From Comamonadaceae bacterium (GTDB lineage: Bacteria; Pseudomonadota; Gammaproteobacteria; Burkholderiales; Burkholderiaceae_C): a DNA stretch of 64,000 bases. Positions 9,430 to 18,321 of this stretch are shown here, piece by piece; positions within the stretch are counted from its first letter, which is position 1, and every line of letters starts with the position of its first letter. The stretch lies in contig CANFOS010000002.1 of the NCBI GenBank assembly GCA_947448735.1, forward strand, positions 124,001-188,000. The letters are read 5' to 3'. The translations under genes and the position numbers were made by a program. The notes beneath the pieces were generated by a model. It had not been told where the DNA came from. It saw only the letters and a list, made by a program, of their open reading frames with translations, and made no database searches.

Positions 9430-10169
9430 ATGGCCCCCATTTCGGCACGCGCCCAGGCGGTGTGGCGTTCACGTTCAAGAATAATGACCCGCACCCGCTT
9501 GAGCACCACCGCAATGCAGTAAGCCCAAAAAGCCAGTGCCATGACCAGCATGGCAATCAGCATGGGTGTGGCCATGCTCGTGCCTTTAAAGCTGACAGAT
9601 GCGCCCTGATGCAGGGTGTTCCACCATTTGACTGAAAAATAAATGATCGGCACGTTCACCACGCCAATCAATGCCAGTAGCCCCGCAGCGCGGTCGGCTC
9701 GGCGCACGTCATCAATCGATGCATGCAGGGACATGAAACCGATGTACAAAAAAAGCAGAACCAGTTCAGATGTCAGGCGCGCGTCCCACACCCACCACGC
9801 GCCCCAGGTGGGCTTACCCCACAGCGCACCGGTCCAGAGCGCCAATACCGTCATCAGCGCACCCGTTGGGGCCAGCGCGCAAGCCATCATGGACGACAGG
9901 CGTGAGTTGAACACCAGCCCGACGCCCGCCCAGCCGGCCATGGCAACGTAAATCACCATCGACATCCAGGCCGTTGGCACGTGGACAAAAATAATCCGGT
10001 AGGCTTGGCCTTGCGTGGCATCGGTCGGGGCCACCCACAGGCCCAGATAGAGGCCATAGGCGGCCAACAAAACCCCGGCCACCGTAAACCATGGCATCAG
10101 GCGCCCAGCCAGTGGGTAAAAGCGCTGCGGCGCGGCAAACTGAAACCAGTTCATCTTATGGTTGGGCAC
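9426..10169 (-). CDS. ccmC: Heme exporter subunit CcmC
   Basis: CcmC attaches heme to CcmE. It is a six-helix membrane protein with the WWD motif GAWWVWDARLTSE and flanking conserved histidines (FVHVPTAWM; LHASIDD-type loop). The annotated start is GTG at 10169, supported by AGGAA about 9 nt upstream. The ATG five codons later (10154) has no ribosome-binding site. Length 247 aa. The 61-bp gap to ccmB is the only sizeable gap in this half of the operon. Confidence 0.95.
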   Translation of the reverse strand: MPNHKMNWFQFAAPQRFYPLAGRLMPWFTVAGVLLAAYGLYLGLWVAPTDATQGQAYRIIFVHVPTAWMSMVIYVAMAGWAGVGLVFNSRLSSMMACALAPTGALMTVLALWTGALWGKPTWGAWWVWDARLTSELVLLFLYIGFMSLHASIDDVRRADRAAGLLALIGVVNVPIIYFSVKWWNTLHQGASVSFKGTSMATPMLIAMLVMALAFWAYCIAVVLKRVRVIILERERHTAWARAEMGAM

Positions 10170-10230
10170 TTGTCGTGATTCCTAAATCTTCTGAGTCATT
10201 TTATTCAGCCGGCTAACGTGCACAGGCCGC

Positions 10231-10917
10231 TCATTCCATCGAAATCCGCAGTGCCGCAGCCGACACCCAGGGCGCTGCCAGCAGTCCGAGGATCAGCAGC
10301 GCCCCCAGCAACGAGAAATGTCCCGCCACACCCAGTCCGGCGTTGTGCGCCTCGACGGCACCTGCACCAAAAATCAGCACCGGAATGGTCAAAGGGAGCA
10401 CCAGCAAGGACAGCAAGACACTGGAGCCACGCAAACCGACCGTCAGAGCAGCGCCCATCGAACCTACCAGGCTCAAAATGGGCGTGCCCAGCAGCAGCGA
10501 CAGCACCAGCACACCGGTAGCCGACGCAGACAAATCAAACTGCAGTGCCAGCACTGGCGACAACAGCACCAGCGGCAGGCCGGAGCCGACCCAGTGCGCC
10601 ATCGTTTTGCCAAATACAAGCAGCGCCAGCGGGTAGGTTGACAGCAGCATCTGTTCTAAAGTTCCGTCGGCGTGGTCGTCGGCAAACAGACGCGGCAGCG
10701 ACAGCATGGATGCCAGCATCGCTGCCACCCACAAGACACCGGGTGCCATGGTGCGCAGCAATTGCGTTTCAGGCCCGACCCCCAGCGGGAACAGGCTGAC
10801 CACCATGACAAAGAAAATCAGCGTTGACAAGGTATCGCTGCGCCGCCGCAAGGCCACCCGCAGGTCGCGCCGCAGCACCACCATCAGGCCCGTCATCAGG
10901 CGAGGGGCTGCGCTCAT
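10231..10917 (-). CDS. ccmB: Heme exporter subunit CcmB
   Basis: Membrane permease of the CcmAB ABC module that drives release of holo-CcmE. Six hydrophobic segments are visible. The family motif is clear around LSLPRLFADDHADGTLEQ. The ORF track opens 36 codons upstream, but the ATG at 10917 overlaps the ccmA stop codon (ATGA) and begins MSAAPRLMTGL, which fits family N-termini. The resulting length is 228 aa. Confidence 0.93.
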   Translation of the reverse strand: MSAAPRLMTGLMVVLRRDLRVALRRRSDTLSTLIFFVMVVSLFPLGVGPETQLLRTMAPGVLWVAAMLASMLSLPRLFADDHADGTLEQMLLSTYPLALLVFGKTMAHWVGSGLPLVLLSPVLALQFDLSASATGVLVLSLLLGTPILSLVGSMGAALTVGLRGSSVLLSLLVLPLTIPVLIFGAGAVEAHNAGLGVAGHFSLLGALLILGLLAAPWVSAAALRISME

Positions 10918-11537
10918 AGCGTCAAGTCCACCTGGTTTGCTGCGGCAATCGGCATGTCCTGGTGACTGGTCAGCACCACGATGCCGGCGTTTTTCAGATG
11001 GCCTTCTATCAGGCCGGTCAGCCATGCGTTGGCGGCAATGTCCAGTGCATTAAAGGGTTCATCAAGAATCCACAAAGGGGCATGTTGGCTCAGGGCCAGG
11101 CGCGCCAAGGCGCTGCGCCTGCGCTGGCCTTGTGACAGGCGGCGTGCAGGGGTGCGCTCATGGCTGCGCAGGCCAGCACCCTGGAGTGCTGCCAGCGCTG
11201 CTGGCAGGGTGGGAATGTGTCCACCTAGGTTGCAGGCGTCGAACAAATTTTCAAGCGGCGACAGTTCATCTTTCAAGGCGGCCGCGTGACCCAGGTACAT
11301 CAGGTCCTGCCCCAGCCTGTCGCGCTGCGCGCTCAAGGGTTTTCCATGCCACAGCACCTGACCGTTGGTGGGCAGCAGCAAGCCGCACAGCATGCGCAGC
11401 AAACTGGTCTTGCCCGCGCCATTGGCACCGCGCACCCGTAGCAGGTCGCCTGGTTTGACTGTCAGCGACAGGCCGCCAAACAACTGGCGGCTGCCTCTGG
11501 TGCAGGCCAGGTTATCCAGTTCAAGACCGTGGCTCAT
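10914..11537 (-). CDS. ccmA: Cytochrome c biogenesis ATP-binding protein CcmA
   Basis: ABC ATPase of the heme-handling CcmABCD complex. The Walker A motif GANGAGKTS, signature RLSQGQRRR, Walker B LWILDEP and switch His TSHQD are all present in the right order. The ORF could begin at 11591, but neither that ATG nor the ATG at 11537 has a strong ribosome-binding site. I chose 11537 (MSHGLELD) because family members start just before the first beta strand. It is the first gene of the minus-strand operon, divergent from crtE. Confidence 0.92.
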   Translation of the reverse strand: MSHGLELDNLACTRGSRQLFGGLSLTVKPGDLLRVRGANGAGKTSLLRMLCGLLLPTNGQVLWHGKPLSAQRDRLGQDLMYLGHAAALKDELSPLENLFDACNLGGHIPTLPAALAALQGAGLRSHERTPARRLSQGQRRRSALARLALSQHAPLWILDEPFNALDIAANAWLTGLIEGHLKNAGIVVLTSHQDMPIAAANQVDLTL

Positions 11538-11676
11538 GGCCTGGCCGGCAAAAACGGGACGCAATGAAAAAAGCCCAAAGCACAACTCCATAAAAAATCG
11601 ATTGTCGCGTGGATTGTCACGTGACCGACCAGTCGCCTGTCTGCGCGTTCAAGCGGGTTGACGGCTTCTTTAAATG

Positions 11677-11720
11677 TGTCTATATTAATTGACAGTTAAT
11701 GTTGACAATGAATATTTACA
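11677..11720 (+). promoter_or_regulatory. Tandem PpsR/CrtJ-type operators upstream of crtE
   Basis: Site 1 (11677-11694) is an exact TGT-N12-ACA palindrome (TGTCTATATTAATTGACA). Site 2 (11703-11720) is TGA-N12-ACA, one base off consensus. The gap between them is exactly 8 bp, the arrangement described for CrtJ/PpsR co-operative binding. A TTGACA at 11689 with 17-bp spacing to AATATT at 11712 would place the crtE promoter inside the operators, consistent with repression. The region is shared with divergent ccmA. Confidence 0.65.
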
Positions 11721-11736
11721 CTCAACTGGAGCGTCT

Positions 11737-12657
11737 ATGAAAGCCATCACACACATCGAACAATCCCTGGCTGCAGCACTGGCTCTCGGTGAGGAACCGG
11801 GTTGCCCACCCAAGCTGGCCAACGCGGTACGACATGCTGTGTTTCCGGGTGGGGCGCGCATCCGGCCCCAGCTGTGCCTGGCGGTGGCGCATGCTTGTGG
11901 CAACGACGATCCCTTGCTGGCCGATGCCGCAGCCGTGGCCATTGAACTGCTGCATTGCGCCTCGCTGGTGCATGACGATCTGCCGTGTTTTGACGATGCC
12001 CCCACACGCCGTGGTCGGGCTTCGGTGCATTGGGCGTACGGCGAAAGTCTGGCGGTTCTGGCGGGTGACGCCCTGATCGTGCTGGCTTTCCAGACCCTTG
12101 GCCTGGCAGGTGGCCAGTCACCCCAACGCATGGCCGAAGTGCTTGGCGTGGTCGCCAAAGGCGTCGGCATGCCCTTTGGTATTGTGGCTGGGCAGGCCTG
12201 GGAAAGCGAGTCACGGGTGTCGCTCACGGCGTATCAGCGGGCCAAGACGGGAGCCCTCTTTGTAGCTGCAACGGCTGGCGGTGCTTTGGCCGCGGGCGCA
12301 GACCCCAAGCCCTGGGTGGCGCTGGGCGAGTGGCTCGGCGAGGCCTATCAGGTGGCCGATGATATTCGCGATGTGCTGGCAGACCCAAGCATGCTCGGCA
12401 AGCCGGTGGGGCAGGACCTTGCACTGGGCCGCCCCAGTTCGGCGATTGACCTCGGGTTGGGCGGCGCCATCGCCTACTTCGAAAAACTGGTTCAGTCGGC
12501 CATCGATTCGGTGCCTGAATGCGCCAGCCGCGAGGCGATGCGCCAGTTGGTGCGCCAGGAGTCAGAGCGCCTGGTGCCACGCGAGGCCTGCGACAAGTTC
12601 AGACATGTGCAGGCCGTCAATGGCGGTGTCTCAGCTGTCAAAGGCGTTGCCGCCTGA
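11737..12657 (+). CDS. crtE: Geranylgeranyl diphosphate synthase
   Basis: CrtE makes C20 geranylgeranyl diphosphate for carotenoids and the bacteriochlorophyll tail. The two aspartate-rich prenyltransferase motifs are present: DDLPCFDD (first) and DDIRD (second); the GGARIRPQL segment binds the diphosphate. The ORF track starts at 11689, but ATG 11737 has GGAG 5 nt upstream and gives the normal N-terminus MKAITHIEQS; the earlier start would overlap the operators. Length 306 aa. The stop overlaps the crtF start by one base. Confidence 0.95.
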   Translation: MKAITHIEQSLAAALALGEEPGCPPKLANAVRHAVFPGGARIRPQLCLAVAHACGNDDPLLADAAAVAIELLHCASLVHDDLPCFDDAPTRRGRASVHWAYGESLAVLAGDALIVLAFQTLGLAGGQSPQRMAEVLGVVAKGVGMPFGIVAGQAWESESRVSLTAYQRAKTGALFVAATAGGALAAGADPKPWVALGEWLGEAYQVADDIRDVLADPSMLGKPVGQDLALGRPSSAIDLGLGGAIAYFEKLVQSAIDSVPECASREAMRQLVRQESERLVPREACDKFRHVQAVNGGVSAVKGVAA

Positions 12658-13853
12658 TGCGAACACTCGACTTGGCCAAGCCGCTGGACGGTGGGCATAG
12701 CAGGCCCGCCTGGCGTGATCGGCTGGATGCCTGGATGGACAGAAAGCTCACCGACCCCGGCTTTTCACGTTGGGCTGCCGCAAATGTGTTGACCCGCTGG
12801 ATCACACGCAGACGCGCGCAGCAGGTGTTCGATGTGATGGCTGGTTTTGTGTATTCGCAAGTGTTGTTAGCGTGTGTGCGGCTGCGCATTTTTGAACTGG
12901 TCAATGAGACCCCACGCACGCTGGACGAACTGGCGCAAATTTGCCACGTGCCCGCATCGGCTTTGCAGCGCTTGATCAATTCTGCTGTCGCCCTCAGGTT
13001 GCTGGCGCTGCGCGGGCAAGGCCGTTACGGCTTGGGAGCACTCGGTGCACCCGTTGCTGGTCATCCGGGCATACGCGCCATGATTGAGCACCATGCTGTG
13101 CTGTACCACGACATGCAAGACCCGGTGGCCCTGCTGCGTGACCAGGTCAGTGACGGACAAATGATGGCCTACTGGCCGTATGTTGAAACCCATATGCAAG
13201 ACCTTGGGGTCAGTGGGCAGCCGCAACAAGCCCCCAGAGCCTGGGAGCAGGAAAAAGTGTCGCGTTATTCGCAGCTCATGTCCGCCTCGCAGCCCTTCGT
13301 GGTGGACGAGGTGTTGGCGACCTACTCATTTGCCAGGCATCAATGCGTGCTGGATGTGGGTGGCGGGCAGGGCACGTTTGTCAGTCGTTTGGCGGGGCAC
13401 GCGCCGCACCTCAAGCTCAAGTTGTTTGACTTGCCCCAAGTCGCTGCGCTGGCGCAGGACAACTTCAGGCAGAAATCTCTTTCTGACCGGGCAGACGCTT
13501 TTGGTGGTGATTTTTTAAAGGATTCGCTGCCCGAAGGCGCGGACCTGGTCACGCTGATACGTGTTGCGCACGACCACCCTGACGCACATGTCAACATCAT
13601 CTTGCGCGCCATCTTCAGGGCCTTGCCTGCGGGCGGCACCTTGCTGCTGACCGAGCCAATGGCCCAGGCCAGCGACGAGGCGCCGCTTGGGGATGCTTAT
13701 TTCCATTTCTATCTTTTGGCGATGGGCTCGGGCCGTTTGCGCACCGTCAAAGAGTTGAGCGACATGATCATGAACGCGGGCTTTGACCGCGTTGACGTCA
13801 TGGCTAACGCCATGCCTTTGCAGACGCGAATTCTTGTGGCGCACAAAAAATAA
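12657..13853 (+). CDS. crtF: Hydroxyneurosporene/demethylspheroidene O-methyltransferase
   Basis: CrtF transfers a methyl group from S-adenosylmethionine to the tertiary hydroxyl of hydroxylated carotenoids in the spheroidene pathway. The N-terminal dimerisation/winged-helix half (about 60-160) and C-terminal class I methyltransferase half are both visible. The SAM-binding loop reads VLDVGGGQGTF, with a later LFDLPQV motif and a His-Asp-His region RVAHDHPD. The ATG overlaps the crtE stop (TGATG), excluding the longer ORF start. Length is 398 aa. Confidence 0.93.
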   Translation: MRTLDLAKPLDGGHSRPAWRDRLDAWMDRKLTDPGFSRWAAANVLTRWITRRRAQQVFDVMAGFVYSQVLLACVRLRIFELVNETPRTLDELAQICHVPASALQRLINSAVALRLLALRGQGRYGLGALGAPVAGHPGIRAMIEHHAVLYHDMQDPVALLRDQVSDGQMMAYWPYVETHMQDLGVSGQPQQAPRAWEQEKVSRYSQLMSASQPFVVDEVLATYSFARHQCVLDVGGGQGTFVSRLAGHAPHLKLKLFDLPQVAALAQDNFRQKSLSDRADAFGGDFLKDSLPEGADLVTLIRVAHDHPDAHVNIILRAIFRALPAGGTLLLTEPMAQASDEAPLGDAYFHFYLLAMGSGRLRTVKELSDMIMNAGFDRVDVMANAMPLQTRILVAHKK

Positions 13854-13879
13854 GTGTTTACCCTAATTTCGACCAATAA

Positions 13880-13923
13880 CGTCAATAATAGTTGACACTT
13901 TAAAACGTAAAAGTAAACTGACA
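13880..13923 (+). promoter_or_regulatory. Tandem PpsR/CrtJ-like operators before the bchC remnant / bchXYZ-puf
   Basis: Two half-degenerate palindromes, CGT-N12-ACA at 13880-13897 and CGT-N12-ACA at 13906-13923, are separated by exactly 8 bp. Each carries a perfect right half (TGACA) and differs from TGT-N12-ACA only at the first base. TTGACA at 13892 could serve as -35 with TAAACT at 13914. The spacing equals that of the crtE pair in this window and that known for the bchC promoter of Rhodobacter. Confidence 0.55.
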
Positions 13924-13925
13924 CA

Positions 13926-14137
13926 ATGCAAGCCGAAGCGATCGTCGTATTGACAAGCCCCAAAACCCTGGACATCCAGCGTCTGGATCGGGCTGGCTTT
14001 TGTAAGAAATCACTCAATTTTTCCTTTGCGCAGGCCTTCGTGGGCAATAAGCCCGCGAATGCAGCCTGTGCCTACGAATCGCTGTTGGCGATACAGCCTG
14101 CTTAAAAATGATTTTGGATTGGAAACACCGCACATGA
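13926..14137 (+). pseudogene. bchC: bchC remnant: N-terminus fused to frameshifted C-terminus
   Basis: BchC is the NAD-dependent dehydrogenase that oxidises the C3-hydroxyethyl group of bacteriochlorophyllide. It normally has >300 aa and lies directly before bchX. Here an ATG frame starts MQAEAIVVLTSPKTLDIQRL, like BchC N-termini, but after ~21 codons jumps to unrelated or C-terminal sequence and stops at 14105 (59 codons, too short for the ORF track). One base out of frame, ACLKMILDWK, the typical BchC C-terminus, runs to TGA at 14135-14137. That stop overlaps the bchX ATG as ATGA, the expected ancestral junction. I infer an internal deletion of roughly 270 codons plus a 1-base shift. Identification is from remembered family sequence. 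Confidence 0.72.
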
Positions 14138-15123
14138 ACCCGACGACCATCATGATGAAAGATCTCCGCGCAGAGGCGGCTATTGAGCCAACGCCAATGA
14201 AAACGGGCGAGGCCAACAAGGAAACGCAAATCATCGCCATATATGGCAAAGGCGGTATTGGCAAAAGCTTTACGCTCGCCAACCTCAGCTACATGATGGC
14301 CCAGCAGGGCAAGAAAGTTTTGCTCATCGGTTGTGACCCGAAGAGTGACACGACCAGTCTGTTGTTTGGCGGTCGGGCTTGCCCCACCATCATTGAAACG
14401 TCGTCGAAGAAAAAACTGGCTGGCGAGGCTGTTTCGATCGGCGATGTGTGCTTCAAAAGGGACGGCGTTTATGCCATGGAGCTCGGCGGTCCTGAAGTCG
14501 GACGCGGTTGCGGAGGGCGCGGCATCATTCATGGCTTCGAGCTTCTCGAAAAGCTCGGTTTTCACGACTGGGGCTTTGACTACGTCCTGCTCGACTTTTT
14601 GGGCGATGTGGTGTGCGGCGGTTTTGGCCTCCCGATTGCTCGAGACATGTGCCAAAAAGTGATCGTGGTGGCCAGCAACGACCTGCAGTCGCTTTATGTG
14701 GCCAACAACGTTTGCTCGGCCGTTGAATATTTCCGCAAGCTGGGCGGTAATGTCGGCGTAGCAGGCATGGTGATCAACCGCGATGATGGCACTGGCGAAG
14801 CATCGGCTTTCGCTGAGAAAGTCGGCATTCCTGTGCTGTCAGTGATTCCCGCCAATGACGACATTCGCCGCAAAAGTGCCAGCTACGAAATCATTGGCCG
14901 GCCCGACTCGGTCTGGGGCCCGATGTTTGCTCAGCTCGCAGAAAACGTGGGCACTTCCGAGCCGATTCGGCCTAAACCGATGACGCAAGACCAGCTGCTG
15001 GGTTTGTTCTCGGCCGATGTCGTGGGCCGCAATGTGGTGCTGGAGCCAGCCACGCAGTTTGACATGTGCGGCAAAAAAGAAACTGTCAAAGAAACGCTTG
15101 AAGTCGTTTACGACGAAGTCTGA
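14134..15123 (+). CDS. bchX: Chlorophyllide a reductase iron protein subunit X
   Basis: BchX is the NifH-like ATPase that passes electrons to BchYZ for reduction of ring B of chlorophyllide a. It has the P-loop GKGGIGKSF (about residue 41), switch region GCDPKSDTT, and the two cluster-ligand cysteines in RGCGGRG and VVCGGFG. The ORF track begins at 14026, but the ATG at 14134 overlaps the bchC-remnant stop and yields MNPTTIMMKDL, a normal BchX start. Length is 329 aa. bchY follows 15 bp later. Confidence 0.95.
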   Translation: MNPTTIMMKDLRAEAAIEPTPMKTGEANKETQIIAIYGKGGIGKSFTLANLSYMMAQQGKKVLLIGCDPKSDTTSLLFGGRACPTIIETSSKKKLAGEAVSIGDVCFKRDGVYAMELGGPEVGRGCGGRGIIHGFELLEKLGFHDWGFDYVLLDFLGDVVCGGFGLPIARDMCQKVIVVASNDLQSLYVANNVCSAVEYFRKLGGNVGVAGMVINRDDGTGEASAFAEKVGIPVLSVIPANDDIRRKSASYEIIGRPDSVWGPMFAQLAENVGTSEPIRPKPMTQDQLLGLFSADVVGRNVVLEPATQFDMCGKKETVKETLEVVYDEV

Positions 15124-15138
15124 ACCGTAGAAAAAGTC

Positions 15139-16698
15139 ATGAGCACAGTCATCCCGATCATTCCGATGCCCACGGCGCCGATCAGCACGGCCCTTGAGGG
15201 CGACGGCATGGGCTGCCACAGCGGCGGTGAGGCCATGCTGGCAGCGGCCAAGTCGGCAGGCAAGTCTGAAATTCTCGAGCAATACGCCAAGGATTATCCG
15301 AAAAACCCCAAAGCGGGCCCGCATGACCAGCCCCAAAGCATGTGCCCTGCGTTTGGTTCTTTGCGCGTGGGTTTGCGCATGCGCCGTACCGCAACCATTT
15401 TGTCGGGCTCCGCCTGCTGCGTGTATGGACTGACCTTCACCTCTCATTTTTATGGTGCCAAGCGCAGCGTCGGCTATGTGCCGTTCAACTCCGAGTCGCT
15501 GGTGACAGGCAAGCTGTTTGAAGACATCCGCGAAGCGGTGTTTCAGCAGGCTGACCCCGCTTTGTACGACTCGATCGTGATCATCAATTTGTGCGTGCCT
15601 ACCGCCAGCGGTGTGCCTTTGCAAATATTGCCGAAAGAAATCAACGGCGTCCGCATCATTGGTATTGACGTCCCAGGATTTGGGGTGCCAACCCATGCTG
15701 AAGCCAAAGATGTGCTGGCTGGGGCGATGCTGAAATACGCGCGTACCGAGGCTTTGGCTGGACCAGTCCAAGCGCCGCGCAACGGCAAGTCTGACAAGCC
15801 GACCATCACGTTGCTGGGTGAAATGTTTCCTGCAGACCCGGTCATCATCGGCATGATGCTCGAACCCATGGGTTTGTCGGCAGGCCCCTCTGTACCAACG
15901 CGTGAATGGCGCGAGCTGTATGCCGCACTCGACTGCGCAGCGGTTGCCGCTATTCACCCTTTTTACACCGCCAGCGTTCGTGAGTTTGATGCGGCAGGTC
16001 GTGCCATTGTGGGCTCTGCACCGGTGGGTTATGAGGGTACGGAGGCTTGGCTGCAAGCGATTGGCCAAGCCGCCAATATTGCACAAAGCGACATTGACAT
16101 CGCCAAAAATAAATTCTTGCCTGCGATCAAAGGGGTGCTTTCGAAAACGCCCATCAAGGGCCGTATCACGCTGAGTGGCTACGAAGGCTCTGAGCTTTTG
16201 GTCGGTAGATTGCTGATCGAAAGCGGCGCTGACTTGCGCTATGTTGGCACGGCCTGCCCACGCACGGCATGGAACGAAGCCGATGTTCAGTGGTTGGAAA
16301 GCAAAGGCGTGATGGTGCAGTTCCGCGCATCGCTGGAGCAAGACTTGGCCGCAGTGCACGAATTCAAGCCTGACCTGGCCATTGGCACCACGCCTGTAGT
16401 TCAAGCAGCCAAGGAGTTAACAATTCCGTCGCTGTATTTCACCAATCTGATTTCTGCCCGTCCCTTGATGGGCCCGGCAGGCGCTGGTTCCTTGGCGACT
16501 GTGGTGAATTCGGCCATTGGCAACAAAGCACGCTTTGAGGAAATGAAAGATTTCTTCGGCTCAACGGGTACGGGGCATGCGACAGGGGTGTGGGAGGCCG
16601 CACAAGGGATTCCTCAAGACCGGCCAGAGTTCAAGGCTGAGCAACGCAGACTTGCCGTGAAGATGGCGAAAAAGCGCAAAGCAGAGGAAATGATCTGA
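15139..16698 (+). CDS. bchY: Chlorophyllide a reductase subunit Y
   Basis: BchY is the NifD-like half of the catalytic component of chlorophyllide reductase; with BchZ it carries the [4Fe-4S] cluster and binds chlorophyllide. Conserved N-terminal cysteines occur in [19 protein letters not shown] and SGSACCVYG. The substrate/cluster region [18 protein letters not shown] and C-terminal [17 protein letters not shown] are typical. Length 519 aa is normal. The stop overlaps the bchZ ATG by one base. Confidence 0.95.
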   Translation: MSTVIPIIPMPTAPISTALEGDGMGCHSGGEAMLAAAKSAGKSEILEQYAKDYPKNPKAGPHDQPQSMCPAFGSLRVGLRMRRTATILSGSACCVYGLTFTSHFYGAKRSVGYVPFNSESLVTGKLFEDIREAVFQQADPALYDSIVIINLCVPTASGVPLQILPKEINGVRIIGIDVPGFGVPTHAEAKDVLAGAMLKYARTEALAGPVQAPRNGKSDKPTITLLGEMFPADPVIIGMMLEPMGLSAGPSVPTREWRELYAALDCAAVAAIHPFYTASVREFDAAGRAIVGSAPVGYEGTEAWLQAIGQAANIAQSDIDIAKNKFLPAIKGVLSKTPIKGRITLSGYEGSELLVGRLLIESGADLRYVGTACPRTAWNEADVQWLESKGVMVQFRASLEQDLAAVHEFKPDLAIGTTPVVQAAKELTIPSLYFTNLISARPLMGPAGAGSLATVVNSAIGNKARFEEMKDFFGSTGTGHATGVWEAAQGIPQDRPEFKAEQRRLAVKMAKKRKAEEMI

Positions 16699-18176
16699 TG
16701 TTGGTCCTAGATCACGATCGCGCTGGCGGCTATTGGGGCGCGGTGTATGTGTTTACCGCCATCAAAGGTTTGCAGGTGGTCATTGACGGGCCAGTGGGCT
16801 GCGAAAACCTGCCCGTCACATCGGTGCTGCATTACACCGATGCCTTGCCCCCGCATGAGTTGCCGATTGTGGTGACGGGTTTGGCTGAAGAGCAGTTGGG
16901 CCGTGAAGGCACCGAAGGCTCCATGAGGCGAGCTCATGCTGCGCTTGATCCCGACTTGCCTTCTGTTGTGGTGACAGGCTCGATCGCCGAAATGATCGGC
17001 GGTGGCGTGACTCCGGCAGGTACCAACATCCAGCGGTTCTTACCTCGAACAATCGATGAGGACCAGTGGCAGTGCGCCAACCGCGCGATGTTCTGGCTCT
17101 GGTCAGAATACGGCCTCAAGGAGGTGCCTGCGCGCAAGCCCGCCTCTGAGCGGGCCCCAGGTGAAAAGCCCCGAGTCAACATCATTGGTCCGAGCTACGG
17201 CACGTTCAACTGCCCCAGCGACTTGGCAGAAATCCGCCGCTTGGTCCAAGGCATTGGCGCTGAGATCAATATGGTGTTTCCACTGGGCAGTCACTTGGCC
17301 GACGTCTCGCGCCTGGTGGAGGCCAACGTGAACATCTGCATGTACCGCGAGTTTGGCCGCATGCTGTGCGAGGCGCTGGAGCGACCCTACCTGCAGGCGC
17401 CGATTGGTCTGCACAGCACGACCAAGTTCTTACGCAAGCTGGGCGAGCTGCTCGGACTGGATCCTGAGCCCTTCATCGAACGCGAAAAGCACACCACGAT
17501 CAAACCCATTTGGGACTTGTGGCGCTCTGTGACGCAAGATTTTTTTGGCACCGCCAGCTTTGCGGTCGTGGCCAATGAAACCTATACACGAGGTATTCGC
17601 CACTTTCTTGAAGAAGAGATGGGTTTGCCCTGCAGCTTTGCCGTCTCGCGCTGCCCTGGTGCAAAAACCGACAACGCCGAAGTGCGCCGGCTGACCACCA
17701 CAAAAACGCCTTTGGTGATGTATGGCAGCTACAACGAGCGCATGTACCTGGCCGAATGCGGTGGTGGCGGCATGATGAAAGCGACCTTCATCCCTGCCTC
17801 ATTTCCGCTGCCGATTATTCGCCGCCACACCGGCACGCCATTTATGGGCTATGCAGGCGCAACTTATGTGATTCAAGAGTTTTGCAATGCGCTGTTTGAT
17901 GCCTTGTTTCATATCTTGCCGCTGGGCACTGAGTTGGACAAGATTGACTCGACACCAAGCCGCGTCAACGCAGACAAGCCCATCAGCTGGAGCGCCGAGG
18001 CGCATGCGCTGCTTGAAGAATTGATTGAGGCCGAGCCGGTACTGGTTCGCATTTCAGCCGCCAAACAAATGCGTGATCGCGCTGAGCGCGATGCCCGCCA
18101 ATCCGGCAAATCAAGTGTGGAGCTTGACCGTCTTTCAGAATTGTTTGGGCATTTAAAAGCGGGGGCGGCTGCATGA
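16698..18176 (+). CDS. bchZ: Chlorophyllide a reductase subunit Z
   Basis: BchZ is the NifK-like partner of BchY. The N-terminal segment [20 protein letters not shown] and the cysteine in [11 protein letters not shown] are conserved, as is [18 protein letters not shown]. The C-terminal [18 protein letters not shown] is a family signature. Length 492 aa is typical. It is translationally coupled to bchY and is followed by a 145-bp structured leader and pufB, as in other purple bacteria with a bchXYZ-puf superoperon. Confidence 0.95.
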   Translation: MLVLDHDRAGGYWGAVYVFTAIKGLQVVIDGPVGCENLPVTSVLHYTDALPPHELPIVVTGLAEEQLGREGTEGSMRRAHAALDPDLPSVVVTGSIAEMIGGGVTPAGTNIQRFLPRTIDEDQWQCANRAMFWLWSEYGLKEVPARKPASERAPGEKPRVNIIGPSYGTFNCPSDLAEIRRLVQGIGAEINMVFPLGSHLADVSRLVEANVNICMYREFGRMLCEALERPYLQAPIGLHSTTKFLRKLGELLGLDPEPFIEREKHTTIKPIWDLWRSVTQDFFGTASFAVVANETYTRGIRHFLEEEMGLPCSFAVSRCPGAKTDNAEVRRLTTTKTPLVMYGSYNERMYLAECGGGGMMKATFIPASFPLPIIRRHTGTPFMGYAGATYVIQEFCNALFDALFHILPLGTELDKIDSTPSRVNADKPISWSAEAHALLEELIEAEPVLVRISAAKQMRDRAERDARQSGKSSVELDRLSELFGHLKAGAAA

Positions 18177-18209
18177 CCTGCAACAGCACCGCCTCGGGTT
18201 CCCCGACAA

Positions 18210-18307
18210 GCATTCAGGCTTGCCTGAATGCATGTTTGCCACAGCAACCCTGTTGTGGCAATTCGTTCCTTGCTTTCGGGCAAGGTCTTGGCCGAAAGGC
18301 TTTTTAA
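18210..18307 (+). promoter_or_regulatory. Cluster of RNA hairpins in the bchZ-pufB leader
   Basis: Three stem-loops lie in a row: GCATTCAGG/CCTGAATGC (18210-18218 and 18223-18231, tetraloop CTTG), TTGCCACA/TGTGGCAA (18236-18243 and 18254-18261), and CCTTGC/GCAAGG, overlapping an alternative GCC-GAAA-GGC hairpin that ends in TTTTT just before the pufB ribosome-binding site. Such structures in puf leaders act in mRNA processing and stability or partial termination. No pufQ-like ORF is present here. Confidence 0.6.
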
Positions 18308-18321
18308 GTGAGGTATTGACG

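Noticed and set aside
14839-16404. 521-codon minus-strand ORF opposite bchX/bchY
   Set aside because: Antisense shadow of well-conserved bchX and bchY; His/Arg/Gln-rich composition typical of shadow frames; no ribosome-binding site sought by neighbours.
18177-18321. pufQ gene between bchZ and pufB
   Set aside because: The gap is only 145 bp and folds into hairpins; no suitable ORF is present.
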